Positions 12,551 through 23,399 of a stretch of 64,000 nucleotides of DNA are shown piece by piece. Under the pieces are notes generated by a model. The model was not told the DNA's origin, did no database searches, and worked only from the letters and a program-made list of their open reading frames with translations. Source of the stretch: Cyathus striatus. Lineage: Eukaryota > Basidiomycota > Agaricomycetes > Agaricales > Nidulariaceae. Both the position numbers and the translations under genes were made by a program. How positions within the stretch are numbered: the stretch's first letter is position 1; the number at the start of each line of letters is the position of its first letter. Location: NCBI GenBank assembly GCA_025738555.1, contig JAOVFP010000006.1:2108001-2172000 (forward strand). The letters run 5' to 3'.

Positions 12551-12632
12551 CGACGCCAGCAAGATTTGAACTTGCGCCCTCAAAGAGGAACAGATTTCTA
12601 ATCTGTCGCCGTAACCACTTGGCTATAGCGCC
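12551..12632 (-). tRNA. tRNA-Ser(AGA)
   Basis: On the minus strand an 82-nt class II tRNA folds fully: acceptor stem GGCGCTA with TGGCGTC (two G-U pairs), D-arm GCC/GGC, anticodon stem ACAGA/TCTGT around loop TTAGAAA (anticodon AGA at 12599-12597), a long variable arm with a CCTC/GAGG stem, and T-arm GCAAG-TTCAAAT-CTTGC. The long variable arm and anticodon identify serine. No intron is present and CCA is not encoded, as is normal for nuclear tRNA genes. Confidence 0.95.
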
Positions 12633-13363
12633 AATATAGTTTCATAATTATGAAGTCAGCTAGCGCCGGACCGGATCGCACGACGGTACCAGTACCTCAC
12701 GTCTGGGGCCCGCGAGCACCGACCTATAATCACCGAGAACAATGTCGGGAAACGGCCAGCCCTCCGTATTTCATAGTTTGATGCTATCTTCGAGAATGCT
12801 TGGCTGGAGGGCTAGAGTGAGAAGGCGTGTGGCGGCCGTAGGATAAAGGGCATAGCAAGTGACGGCGAATGGGTGTACGCGCATGTAACAGCAATTGACC
12901 TGATAAGTAGGACGAGGCGGTGCGTTCAACGCGTAGCATTGAAATATCGATGTTTAATACAACGGACCGGACTTCCCCAATGTATGAACGAGAGTTGCAC
13001 GAGAGTGCGGCGTGCGTTGCATTCAACGTTGGCTTTAGTCCATGTACCGTCAAGATTTCTCGAATAAAAATGTCCTTCGGAACAAAGATGGTAGTTATCT
13101 TCGTATAATCAAAAACATGCCGAAAGCTTCTTGGGAGATACCATGATAAAGGACTTTAGTTATAAGCTACTGTAAGCATAGTGTGGTGATAGGAACATAA
13201 GATGCTCGTGAGAATTGTGCGACTATTTGATACTTTCACCGATTTAGCGATGTACTACTGTACTACCCGCCCGCTACCAACGCCTTCACCATCTTGCTAC
13301 ATCTAATCCATTTTCGAAAGGAAGTGTACCTTTCGCGCTTAACTGATTCTACCACACTCCGAG
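12633..13363. other. Intergenic spacer between tRNA-Ser and prefoldin subunit 3
   Basis: GC-richer near 12660-13060 with no recognisable protein. It includes the upstream region of the prefoldin gene. Confidence 0.4.
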
Positions 13364-14291
13364 ATGGCCACAACAGAAATTCAAAGAGCAAAACCTCGAG
13401 CAATCTTCTCGGACGAGAAAAATCCCAGAGGGATACCAAAAGCACCGTTCATCGTGCGTCTATCATCCCCCTTTCGCTGTATCTCAAATCCAACTCAGTC
13501 CTTGTTTCCTTATAAAGGCTGATGTAGAAGAATACCTCGGCGGTGAAGACGCGGAAGTCGAGTCTACACTCAAAGCCTTTCAAGATGCACTAGCGTACGC
13601 GTTATGCATCTCTCTTTGCATTCATGCTGTTCGCTGACGCTAGTGGCGAAGCGCAGGAAGTACCGGTACATGGATGGGAACCTATCACAGAGACGGGCAA
13701 GCTTGGAGGATAAGATTCCTGATATAAAGAAGACATTGGATATGGTTGTGTATCTTAAGGAGAGGAGGGTAAGTGAAACTTTGTCTTGGTGCAAAATGTG
13801 CACCTTGTAGGCTGCGATGCGACGGTATGGACTATGCTAATGTGATCGTGAATGCAGGATGGAAAATCTAAATCATCAGACGACGACGACCTTGAAGACG
13901 ATCTCGAAGATGACGACGAAAGTACATCAAAAACCACCAAAACGACGTTCGAGCTGAACGATACTCTCTACGCTGAGGCAGAACTAGAGGACTCAGATAC
14001 AGTATACTTATGGCTAGGCGTGCGTCTCCTTTCTCCTTCTGTTATTTCATATCCATCTCACCTCACAATAACTTCTAGGCAAACGTGATGCTTTCTTACT
14101 CGCTACAATCTGCAGTCCAGCTCCTCGAATCAAAGCTCTCAGCCGCATCGGATAATTTAACAAGCACCATCGAGGATCTGGAGTTCTTGAGGGAGCAGAT
14201 TACGGTGATGGAGGTTAATACTGCTAGGGTGTATAACTGGGATGTGAAGAGGCGGAGAGAGAAGAGAGAGGTGGAGGAGAGGGGGAAGTAG
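13364..14291 (+). CDS. PAC10: Prefoldin subunit 3
   Basis: Five exons (13364-13453, 13518-13594, 13657-13768, 13858-14019, 14079-14291) join in frame through introns of 59-89 nt. The protein starts MATTEIQRAKPRAIFSDEKN. It has an N-terminal coiled coil, a central beta segment NDTLYAEAELEDSDTVYLWL, then GANVMLSYS and a C-terminal coiled coil ending ITVMEVNTARVYNWDVKRRR, the hallmark of the VBP1/PAC10/GIM2 alpha-class prefoldin subunit. A D/E-rich insert (DDDDLEDDLEDDDE) sits between coil and beta hairpin. Prefoldin is a cytosolic hexamer that captures nascent actin and tubulin and delivers them to the CCT chaperonin. The gene looks intact and is probably single-copy and essential. Confidence 0.93.
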
Positions 14292-14637
14292 ATATGGTTT
14301 GAGAAGATTATTGATGATGTTTTAGGAGGTTAATCTAATTCTTGATCTTTTAGAGCGAAGCGAGGTTGCCCGTAGGACTTTTAAGTGGTAGATGATTGAC
14401 AACTGGATGACACTCCTCATTCTCGATGTAAAGTGAAACAGAACAGCTGATTTACCCCCTTCGTCGGTAGAGTTGAGCTCTTCAGTGCACCTCCATATGA
14501 ACCGTCGAATGTATTTGTTCCATAGGAGAATAGATGAAAAATGTGTTATATCCAATAAATAATGTGCATACATTCGCGCTAGACTTGCAAACATCGACTC
14601 ATAAAGAAACGCGGCGATCATCAAGAGATTCAAAAGG
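14292..14637. other. Spacer between convergent prefoldin and MIF4G copy A
   Basis: Holds the 3' ends of both genes. A minus-strand open frame here (14322-14714) shows no similarity to the MA3 domain expected downstream of MIF4G. Confidence 0.4.
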
Positions 14638-15621
14638 TCACCTACCGGAAAGTAGTACCTGAAGCACCGCCTCATATTGTCGGAAATCTCTACGATGGGA
14701 GCGGAACCCTCCATGAAACATGCTAATCCGGTTCTTTATCCTGATAGTATCGCGGGCTACCCATTTGCGCTCACGGAGCTCGATCATGTCCTTCGAAGTT
14801 GATATGTAAGTATCGAGTAAAAACAATCAATAGTTGAACTGGCGCACCTGCAACATGAATTGAATGCGCGGCCTAAGCTTGTGGCTCGTAGAGAGCACTG
14901 TCATCCTCGAGAAATAGGCATCCATATGGGCTTTAGCCATGGGGGTGTCGAGGATCTCACCAACGGTGGTGAGGAGCTTACACATGTCCTCCATTTCATC
15001 CTCCTCAGGACCCTCTGGATTACCAAGGAGTTTCTTAAGACACTCGTGCATGATACGCTCAGTTAGCATCTGGAGCTTGAACAGTTCGCCAATGAACTTA
15101 ATGAAACCAAGACCTTGACGTCTGGCCTTCTGGTAAGCATAATGCTCATCGAAGTGCAAGACGGACACTTCGGGACCTCTTGCAATACCTATCTGAGTCT
15201 CGTTTGTAGGGTTGGTACTTTCATCCCCCGATATCTTTGTATCAGCAACAGATCCAACTGTAGCTTCCACACCGACAAAACGTTCGAACACCTCTTGGCA
15301 GCCATAAAGGAGGTACCTCCTGAAGAGTTGGGCACCTGCCATGGGTGCGCCTTCCTTGTTCTTTATGCCTTCGTCCTGCACTTTAGGACTGATGTGTTCC
15401 ATCATTTTCCTGCATAACCGCGCACAGCTCTCAGATGTAACCTCGTCTTTCGCCATCTCTAACGTAAGCCTGACAACCTGGAGGAGGGTATGACCATCTT
15501 TTTCCTCCTCCGACCTGTTCCCCCAGGCGATAATCTGGTCTGGGATGGACTCGAGGTTCTCCCTAGTTAATTTGTTCAGGAGCGCCCTGACCTTACGATC
15601 GACCAGATCGAGAGGGCGCAT
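14638..15621 (-). CDS. MIF4G-domain protein, eIF4G-derived (tandem copy A)
   Basis: Exon 1 (15621-14848) starts MRPLDLVDRKVRALLNKLT and covers almost the whole MIF4G helical repeat domain: PDQIIAWGNRSEEEKDG, CARLCRKMMEHISPKVQDEG, GAQLFRRYLLYGCQEVFER, GLGFIKFIGELFKLQMLTER and KLLTTVGEILDTP. A 57-nt intron (14791-14847) leads to exon 2, which gives DMIELRERKWVARD and a short divergent tail ending at 14638. In eIF4G this domain binds eIF4A and RNA for cap-dependent translation. Here the N-terminal eIF4E/PABP region and the C-terminal MA3 domain are absent, giving roughly 310 residues against well over 1000 for full eIF4G. The frame is open, so it may make a stand-alone MIF4G protein, or it may be a recent truncated duplicate. 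Confidence 0.75.
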
Positions 15622-16409
15622 ATTGAAACTACGGAGCTACAGTGTAGACAGACCTGGGTTGGAAGCCGCGTGGTGAATGGAGGCGATAAAGCCTATAAGG
15701 GAAACAGATAGACTCGCACGTGTGAATCAACCCAACCAGAAGATGACCCTCAGCAAGCGCCTGGATTTCTTCAGAAAGCATTTGCAAGCCATTATAGTAG
15801 AAAGTCTTCCTAGTCCCACAAAAGCTGTCAGATCCTCGGCAACACGTCTGCAGAAATGAAGACTTTAGGTGCAGTCTTTTGCGCCTACTTTGAAGACGCT
15901 CGTGTTGGCGAACGATTTGGCTCGACATGGGAGAATGGCCTAGTGAGCACGGTGAAAAATGAGTTCAGGAAAACATTGGTTGCGACTGGGTCGGTGGTGG
16001 TGAGTGGTGGTGAGTGGTGGTCCCAGGTCATGGTGCGACTGCCAAAGGGGGCACTACTACTTAGCCTCTAGAGTAGCCGATGGAGACACGTGTAAGTACT
16101 CTGATGCCCTCAGCTGACATGGAGTTCTACAACATCTAGTATTTAGAATGCACTTAACTGAGCGCGCCTTTCTTATGTCGGTGCATTCAATAGTTCTGTT
16201 TATTTTAATCTATTTGATTAACAAACACTCTGTTAATAATACATTGTTCACGATTCAAAGTGAAGGGAACAAGATTATTCATTTTTGGTATCTAATATAA
16301 ATATCATGTGTGTACGTGCAAATGCGACCAAAAGTATTCGGTGTCGATGATTCAATAGCAGTGCAAGACATAAAGCTGTGAAAGTACCGGAATAAAAGTA
16401 ATAGATATG
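15622..16409. other. Spacer between MIF4G copies A and B
   Basis: Upstream region of copy A. The segment near 15745-15790 (CAGCAAGCGCCTGG onward) resembles 19067-19110 upstream of copy C, so the duplication unit appears to include upstream DNA. Also holds a short G/T-rich run near 15990-16020. No gene seen. Confidence 0.45.
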
Positions 16410-18022
16410 TCAAGAGACATGCACTTTAACTGTTCTCGAGGAACCTTTCACCATGATAACGAAAAGCCGGAAGGCATTTGGGCGCTCCATGACGATGTCA
16501 TCGAGGATGCCAGCAACGGGATTGGGGCCATCCTCGAAGGCGATAGAAGAACAAGGCTTCTTAGAAACAACACGGGAAAAAAGGTCGGCAACGAGTCGAG
16601 CATCTGCTTCGTTCGATTGTATCGCACTTGAAACCAGCTTGGATACTAGCCTGCAGTGAAACTGCTCGGGCAATGAAGTGAAGTAGACCTCGGCTTCGTC
16701 CAAGTTCCGAACACGAAAGAACTCCTTTGAGACCTCCGGGATGTTCCTCTTTGCCTCTTCTTCGCTCATAAGCAGAGTAGGCGCTGGCATCTCTTTATCA
16801 AAAGTACTGCAACTTTCGTCCAGCAGTGACAGTACTTCAGAAGCTAGGAAATGTCCAATCAGTGTTACCAGACTTATCATCGGCTTTTAATCTAGAAGGT
16901 GTAAGTACCTTGGTTCTCTCCTGCATCGGCGCTTTGATTTTGCGTCATGATCATACCGGAACTCGAGTCTGAGCGACTAACAGCCTCTTTTTCACCTGCG
17001 TACAGACCGTTAGGTTTACCCAAGGTCGAGGATTGCACACATATGACATCGCTGAAGGTGAAATATCGCCAGCCTTGGGAAGGAGATAGGGGCTGAGCTT
17101 TCAGAAAAAGCATCGCGGGAAATCCAGTTACGCTCGCGAAGCTCGATCGCATCCTTCAACAGTCGTCGATTGGTGAGTGCGCGTTAAGATTGACAAAAAA
17201 CAAGGAAAACATACCTGCAACGTGATTTTTATATGCGGCCTAAGTTGACTACTCCTGGATAACTCTTTCATCCGCAAAAAATAAAGATCCATATACACTT
17301 TAGCTTTGGGAGTGTCCAGAATTTGACCAACGGTGGTGAGAAGTTTGCACACACTCTCGATTTCTTCTTCCTCAGGTTCCTCGACATTACCAAGGAGCTT
17401 CTTCACACACTCGTGCATAATCCTCTCAGTGAGCATCTGGAGCTTGAATAATTCACCGATAAACTTCATAAGACCGAGACCTTGACGCCTTGCTCTCTGG
17501 TACGCGCCATCCTCATCTGGAGACAATGTATCACAGCCCTCACCTACAGTCTTGCTCGCCTCGTTGGCGGCTCTGGTAGTGTCATCCTCCGGTACATTCG
17601 CAGTAGCGGAAGAGTTACCAGTCTCCATGTTCAGCTTCCAACGACGTTCGAAGTCCTCTTGACAACGATTAAGCAAGTACCTCCTGAAGAGCTGGCCACC
17701 AGCAATGGGTTTTCCCTGGTTGTTCTTTATTCCTTCGTCCTGCACCTTAGAACTGATTTGTTCCATCATTTTCCTGCATAATCGTGCAAACATCTCGGAT
17801 GTGGCTTCACTTAATATCGCCATCTCAAACGTAAGCCTGATAACCTGAATGAGGGTACGTCCATCCTTTCCCCCTCCGACTTGTTTGCCCAGGCGATAAG
17901 CTGGTCTGAGATGAAGTCGAAGTTTTGTATGGTCAACCTGTTCAGGAGCGCCTGACCTCTCTATTAACCATTTTAGGTGAATGCGCTGCCTCCGAAAGCT
18001 GTGGATCGACAACCTTGCTCAT
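16410..18022 (-). pseudogene. MIF4G plus MA3 eIF4G-like gene (tandem copy B), frameshifted
   Basis: A start at 18022 reads MSKVVDPQLSEAAHS and enters MIF4G. Compared with copy A, one G is missing near 17950 and another near 17875, so the start of the domain lies in a different frame from the rest (KDGRTLIQVIRLTFEMA onward to 17216). A 61-nt intron (17154-17214) precedes DAIELRERNWISRD. Another frame change follows before SSTLGKPNGLYAGEKEA. The last exon, 16880-16410, is a recognisable MA3 domain (EVSKEFFRVRNLDEAEVYF, ADARLVADLFSRVVSK, AGILDDIVMERPNAF) ending soon after MVKG. In intact eIF4G, MIF4G and MA3 both contact eIF4A. Several independent frameshifts make this a pseudogene. Confidence 0.75.
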
Positions 18023-18066
18023 ACAATCAGAAGATTATAAGCGATATCACGATATCAAAACTTACC

Positions 18067-18918
18067 TCTTCATGAGACACAGGTATAGTGGGAAGAGCAG
18101 CAACGGCACTTTGAGAAACCCATTTGTGCGCACGAAGATTTACTACGCCCTGCACGCACAGATCTTAATTACCAAGAACGAATAACAAGAGGATAAAGAA
18201 ATACCTTTAACAGTAATTGTGTGTCGAAGCTAACATCGGGGCTCTGGGAGAGCTCTTCCATCCGCGAGAAGCAGGTATTCATGCATTCGTTTATATCGGA
18301 GGCATCGAGAATTTTGCCAATATTGGTGAGAAGCATGCACACACTCTTGATCTCTTCCTCGTTGGGAATACCACCAAGAGTATTCACCATACACGAGTGT
18401 ATGCTGCTCCCAGTGAGTAGTTTGAGCTTGAATAGTTCTCCCATAAAACTGAAGAAACCACGGCCTTTAGGCTTGACCAGCTGAACATTCTGTTTGCAGA
18501 AATCGCGGAAAAAACGACACAAGTACAGCTTGAAAGCTGTCCACCAACAACGGTGGTGTTGCTTCCATAGTCCTTGTCGTCTACACTGTGCACTTTCGGA
18601 CTGACATTCTCCACGAGCTTCCTACACAACCGTGCGTACATTTCAGTCATAGTCTCTGAATCATCGTTGGCCTTCTCCATTACAAGGATTGTAACCTGAT
18701 GGAGGGTATACGCTCTCTCCGACTTGTTCACCCAGGTAATAATCTCGTCGGAGACAGGGTCGAAGTTCTCCATATTCATAGTATCAAGAAGAGCCTCGAT
18801 TTTAGGCTTGATTGCATAGGCAATGATTTGTTGGGAAACAGAGTCGAAGTTCGCCAAGTTCAGCTCGTTCATGAAGCGTCTTGACCTTTTCGTATGAATC
18901 AATCTCCGTTAAATGCAT
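18067..18918 (-). pseudogene. MIF4G eIF4G-like gene (tandem copy C), frameshifted, with a doubled first helix
   Basis: A start at 18918 gives MHLTEIDSYEKVKT; the frame then slips near 18880 and again near 18540, where one T is missing compared with the expected GGQLF motif. Recognisable MIF4G blocks follow: MTEMYARLCRKLVENVSPKV, FFSFMGELFKLKLLTG and SVCMLLTNIGKILDASD. A second exon, about 18165-18068, reads VVNLRAHKWVSQSAVAALP. The N-terminal helix pair appears twice in tandem (NLANFDSVSQQIIAYA, then NMENFDPVSDEIITWVNKSE), which copies A and B lack. It is the most diverged of the three. Acidic linkers differ from A and B, suggesting an older duplication. Confidence 0.7.
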
Positions 18919-19169
18919 ATCTGTATGCACGGACCGAGAGGACGCAGTGAATAGAGAGCAGTAAATTTGGAGAGGACGTGAGTGGAGGCGAGTATTACGA
19001 AGTTACGAAGGAGTGAGAATTATGTAGATAAACTCGTGTTTTTGTGTGTATCAGCCACAAGGTGTTCCAGCAAGCGCCTGGCTTTCCTCATAAAGCATTG
19101 GAATTTCTCGATAAAGCTTGGTGCAGCGCTTGTTTTGTGCACCAAGGCTGAAGCTTTAAAGGTTGTTTG
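18919..19169. other. Upstream flank of MIF4G copy C
   Basis: Contains the upstream segment shared with copy A (CAGCAAGCGCCTGG near 19067). No gene seen. Confidence 0.4.
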
Positions 19170-20905
19170 TACCGTGCGCCAGGTGTATCAGGCAGGATTT
19201 TAAGTTCAAAGCAAATGGAAAGACGGTTCTTGAGCTTATTTATGATGCTTCGCATGGCAACAGGACCCTGGATTATTACGGTAAAGGTCGTTCCGAAAAA
19301 TACCCCATTTTTCGGATTTCTGTCCGTCCAGGTTTTGCCAAAATTTGTCCGTTTTCGGAACGACATACCAATTTTTTCTCGAAGTCTGTCGGGAAAATGC
19401 AGAACGACCTTCCAGAGGTCAATTTTTGTCCGAAAACTCGGAACGACCTCTAAAAGCGGTTTTTTGTGTACGGAAAGCTCAGTTTCGACGATTTTGAGGT
19501 TTCTGTGTGTTGGGGGAGCTTCGAGTGTTCATTTATGATGGTTTCAAGTATTTAAAAGCTATATATTATGACCTGCAGTGGAAATACTAAAGTACACTGA
19601 AGCTCTTACTATTTTTGATTCCCTAAATTCTCCCTAAACGCCTACACTGCTCCCTTAATCTTATCCAATCCTAATTCCAACTATTGATTAAGTTCCACCA
19701 GCTGCTCTGCAATGCTTTAAAATTATGTTTTAGGATAAATCTTTGAGGATGTAGTAGCATAGTAATATTAAAGTACTTCACTCAAAGGTAGATGCATGAA
19801 CTAAAAAACATTGAGACTTAGGCCTGTGGTTACCGTTCTGGTTGGCGTTAATGCAAATTATCGACAAGGAGTCGGAAGGACTGCACTCGTACTTAGTAAA
19901 TTTGAACCATCCGAACCGAAACATGTGAAAGTGGATAGATGCTGTTAGTTACTGAAACGGCTTAATTCCAATTTTATTCTGTATGTTTTTTCTGCTAGAC
20001 ATAGCGGCAATTTTGAATGCCACGAACAATGACTCAGGCGTATGGATTATTTTTCTTGACACCTGGTCCCTGTAGTACTAAACTGAATATTGTCATCTGT
20101 AATAACAAATTGATGATCTCCGGTGACGAGATTTCAATTTATAGCCATATATGGTGTTGAAAAGCAACCTAAAGCTGGTGTCACTTGTCAAATTCTTTCG
20201 TATAATAAAAGAAAGTTTCAGGTTCCTGTATGTCCGTAACCACAAAACAAATGGTGTCAATGTACCTCAACTCAACAGCCTGACGTGTTGCATCGTGTTT
20301 CCAGAAGCCCGAGGCACCTCTCTATCTATCCAACTTTAGCTTGTGTCCAATGTGTTTTCCTTCTTTCCCGTCTAGTCAATAGCTTCATTTTTGTGACTTT
20401 CCCTTAATAGTGTGTAATTCCCGTATAAACAGCTGTAGCCTCTGAGAGATTCATTCCCCTCTTTAATTTGCACCGCTACTACTAAGTACTTAGACAAAAG
20501 TCAATCATACGACACTCTATAATTGTGATATTCGCTATTGATTCGCTACATTTACGTGGCCACTAACCTAATACATAAGTATATATCCTTACATCATAGA
20601 ATCTAACTCCCAAGTAAGGCCTTTAGTTGCCCGGCGGTGTCCGTCCGGCTGGAACGACCTACAGGGCATGGGGTGATCCCTGTCCGCACATTTGGAACGA
20701 CCTTCTCGTCCCAAAGCCCCCAATTTGTCCGGTTTTGGAACGACCTAAGGGTCAAATTTCCCAAAATTTTGTCCGCTTCGCGGAACGACCTTTACCACAA
20801 TAATCCAGGGTCCTATGGCAACACGGTTCAGATCGTCTTACCTAACGGTAAGCTAGGTTGCCTCCAATGTCACGTGACTTCATGCCGCTCGGCATAATAT
20901 GTACG
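19170..20905 (+). repeat. Duplicated gene-fragment repeat, copy 1 (split by a hAT-like element)
   Basis: The flanks 19170-19261 and 20823-20905 join into one segment that is similar to the reverse complement of 23211-23380. Shared blocks include TACCGTGCGCCAGGTGTATC, GCAGGATTTT and AAAGCAAATG on the left, then GGTTCAGAT, AAGCTGGGT-like and CACGTGA on the right. In translation both copies show a similar peptide (VYQAGF, then LELIxDxSxGN, then VQIxLxNxKLG), so the ancestor was probably coding. I do not recognise the protein. Copy 2 shows the uninterrupted state. Confidence 0.6.
19262..20814. mobile_element. hAT-like non-autonomous element with 8-bp target duplication
   Basis: The left end 19262-19295 (AGGACCCTGGATTATT, then GGTAAAGGTCGTTCCG) is repeated inverted at 20781-20814. 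The 8-bp sequence ATGGCAAC lies directly outside both ends (19254-19261 and 20815-20822). About eight subterminal copies of GGAACGACCT cluster at 19287-19450 and 20651-20790. An 8-bp duplication plus short terminal repeats with subterminal motif arrays is typical of the hAT superfamily. No transposase is recognisable inside, so it is non-autonomous. The first bases (AG) differ from the usual CA/TA of hAT ends, so the superfamily is likely, not certain. Confidence 0.75.
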
Positions 20906-21469
20906 GCAGTCAAAGCGATACGCTCCGCCAATATGGAGGTAAGTTGGTTTGAAGTTGGTCACTGTATTATGTATGTAAGTATAAGTACGAACAGAGGAAT
21001 AACATAAGTACGAAAGAAGTTATAAATGCTAGATATACGGAGCAAATTTGAAGTCGGTATACAGGAATGTTAACACAATTCTAAATCTTTGTTTATCTTG
21101 TACTTAGTACTATAGTATTACGAGTGGTCAGTGCATAAATGGAACGGTAACTTTGTGAGAATTGTGTGAGAATGCATTATATTCAGTCCATAAGTATTTT
21201 TTAGCTTCGTAATTGAAGGCTTATTTATTGACAATGTTCTTAGATGACTTTATTTTTGGAAGAATGTAAACTGGCTGAGAATTGCTCGCAAATTGCATGC
21301 AGCAAAAGTAAAATTGAACTTGGGGATGGGTATAGACTAAGTATACTTACTCTACGCTCACTGTACTGGTACAGATACACTAAGTTTCACCAACACAGTA
21401 ACGATTTGGTGCAAATACATGTCGGGACCAGGGGGCTACATAATGATTCACAAAAAAGAGATGCCTAGA
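20906..21469. other. Intergenic spacer
   Basis: AT-rich sequence between the repeat copy and the minisatellite. No gene or repeat recognised. Confidence 0.4.
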
Positions 21470-22385
21470 ATGAAACAAAAAACTTCAGGATGAAGCACAG
21501 AGCTTCATAACGAAGTGAGAGCCTTAATAACAATGCAGATATGTTTAGATCAATGTAATGTCCTTTATAATGATTCAAAGGCTTTATGAATGAACCAGAG
21601 ACCTTGAGAATGACACACAGAGCTTCATAACGAAGCAAATATCTTGAGAACACAACAGACACATTCAGATCAAGCCAGAATCTTTGAGAACACAAAGAGA
21701 CCTTGAGAACGACACAGAGAACTTCCAAACGAAACAGAGGCACTCAAATCGATTCACAGAGCTCCATAACGAAGCAAGAGACTTTGTGAACAAGCATAGA
21801 CCTTTAGAATGAAGCATAGAGCCCCCAAACGAAAAAGAGGTGTTCAGAACGATGTAAAGAGCTTTATAATGATGCAAAGACATTGAGAACATAACAGACA
21901 TGTTTGTAATGAAACAAAGGCCTTCAGAACGAAACAGAATCCTTTGGAATGAAGTAGGGAGACATTAAAAATGAAGCATAGAGCTTAAAGACGAAATAGA
22001 GACCTTAATAACGATGAAAAGACATTTAGAATGAAACAGAGATGTTCAGAACGAATGGAAGGCTTTAAGAACGAGCCAGAATACTTTGGACTGAAGAAAA
22101 GGCCCTGAGAATGAAGTAGAGGCCTTGAGAACAGGCAGAAACCTTTAGAACGAAGCATAGACATTGAGTTTCCCAAGTATGCCTATGCAAAGAGCTTTAA
22201 AACGAAACAAAGATATTGAATACGAAGCACAGAGCTTCATAATGAAGTACAGCGTTCAAGTTATGCAAGAGGAGGCCCAGAACAATCCAGAGTGTGTCAG
22301 TGTGAAACATAGAGCTTCAGAACAAATTGCAGAGGGTGATTTGAAGTAGAGCACTGACAATGAAGCAGAGGGATTCAGAACAGAG
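21470..22385. repeat. Degenerate minisatellite with a 20-bp period
   Basis: About 45 units of a variable 20-bp motif close to AACGAAGCAYAGAGCYTTNA run through the segment. Several consecutive units of exactly 20 nt can be counted from about 21810 to 21950 (AACGAAAAAGAGGTGTTCAG, AACGATGTAAAGAGCTTTAT, AATGATGCAAAGACATTGAG). Some units are 19-22 nt. The period is not a multiple of three, and the open frames across it are low-complexity by-products. Confidence 0.8.
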
Positions 22386-23210
22386 TTAGCTCAGCAGAGT
22401 GGTAAGTGGCGGTCAGAAAAAGGCTCTATCGCATGAATAAAGACTTAAAGACTAGTAAGTATCTGCGATGCACGCGAGCCCATTAGTAGTATCTAGACAT
22501 ATTCTGCAATTGAACTGTTGATACATGCGTCACAAACAAGCCCTGCTGGAAAGGCAGTTCGGGTAAGTTGCTTTATGCAGAACATAGCATGGTGACGGTC
22601 ATCGCACTGTAATATACAATACATTCAATGTGTGACATTCCTATTTATAAGTCCAGTTTTTGAGCAGCAGTTATGAGCCAGTGCAATAAGGAGTGAGGAA
22701 TATACTTACAATGCGACATCGCAGATATTGAAAACACATGTTCATTGAGCCCTTCGGTCATAATTTAACATTGACTGATCAACTCAATCAATTTGCTTAG
22801 AAATCGCAACAAGTCAATGTATTGATTTATTACTTTGTAGTATAGTACGGTAGACAACTTGAATGAGGTAGAAGAGTGGAGGAACGATTGGAGGAATTCA
22901 CTTAGTTCTTGCCGGTATGCTGGGGTGGCTAACCTCCAAGACGAACTTACAGGCTGGGCCAAGTAGTGATTTTCGGAAATAAAAGCTCTCTATCATTTCT
23001 TTACTACTTAGCCAATGCTTAGTTGTAATATCATTAAGGTAATCTATAACTAGCTGGCACTACTAACATTAATTCAATACTATGTACATAATACTTACTA
23101 ATGGTGGGGATACATTCATTCTGAAGAAATACCAGTATGATTTATTCTGGTGGCACGGTATCGAGTTGCCCAAGAGTTGCCGCAACTTCAGTTAGTTCAA
23201 CCAAGGGAGT
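22386..23210. other. Intergenic spacer
   Basis: AT-rich sequence after the minisatellite. No coding region, RNA gene or repeat structure is supported. Confidence 0.4.
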
Positions 23211-23380
23211 AATGCCGTGCGGCACGTAATATCACGTGATATTACACACTTGACCCAGCTTAAAGTTACATAAGCCAATCTGAACCATGTTTCCATCAGA
23301 ATTATCGAGAATCAGCTCAAATGGCATATTGCATTTGCTTTGCATTGAAAATCCTGCCTGATACACCTGGCGCACGGTAT
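23211..23380 (-). repeat. Duplicated gene-fragment repeat, copy 2 (uninterrupted, inverted)
   Basis: The reverse complement aligns with 19170-19261 joined to 20823-20905, without the hAT-like insertion. Translation gives VRQVYQAGF and FELILDNSDGNMVQIGL, parallel to copy 1. It includes the palindrome AATATCACGTGATATT. Confidence 0.6.
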
Positions 23381-23399
23381 GTTTGAGGGCCGCATCCTA

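Noticed and set aside
21465..22176. Minus-strand ORFs across the minisatellite
   Set aside because: The 20-nt period cycles through all frames; the repeated peptide is a product of the DNA repeat.
22386..22420. tRNA-like D-arm (TAGCTCAGCAGAGTGGTAAG)
   Set aside because: Resembles the A box of a tRNA, but no B box, anticodon stem or acceptor pairing follows.
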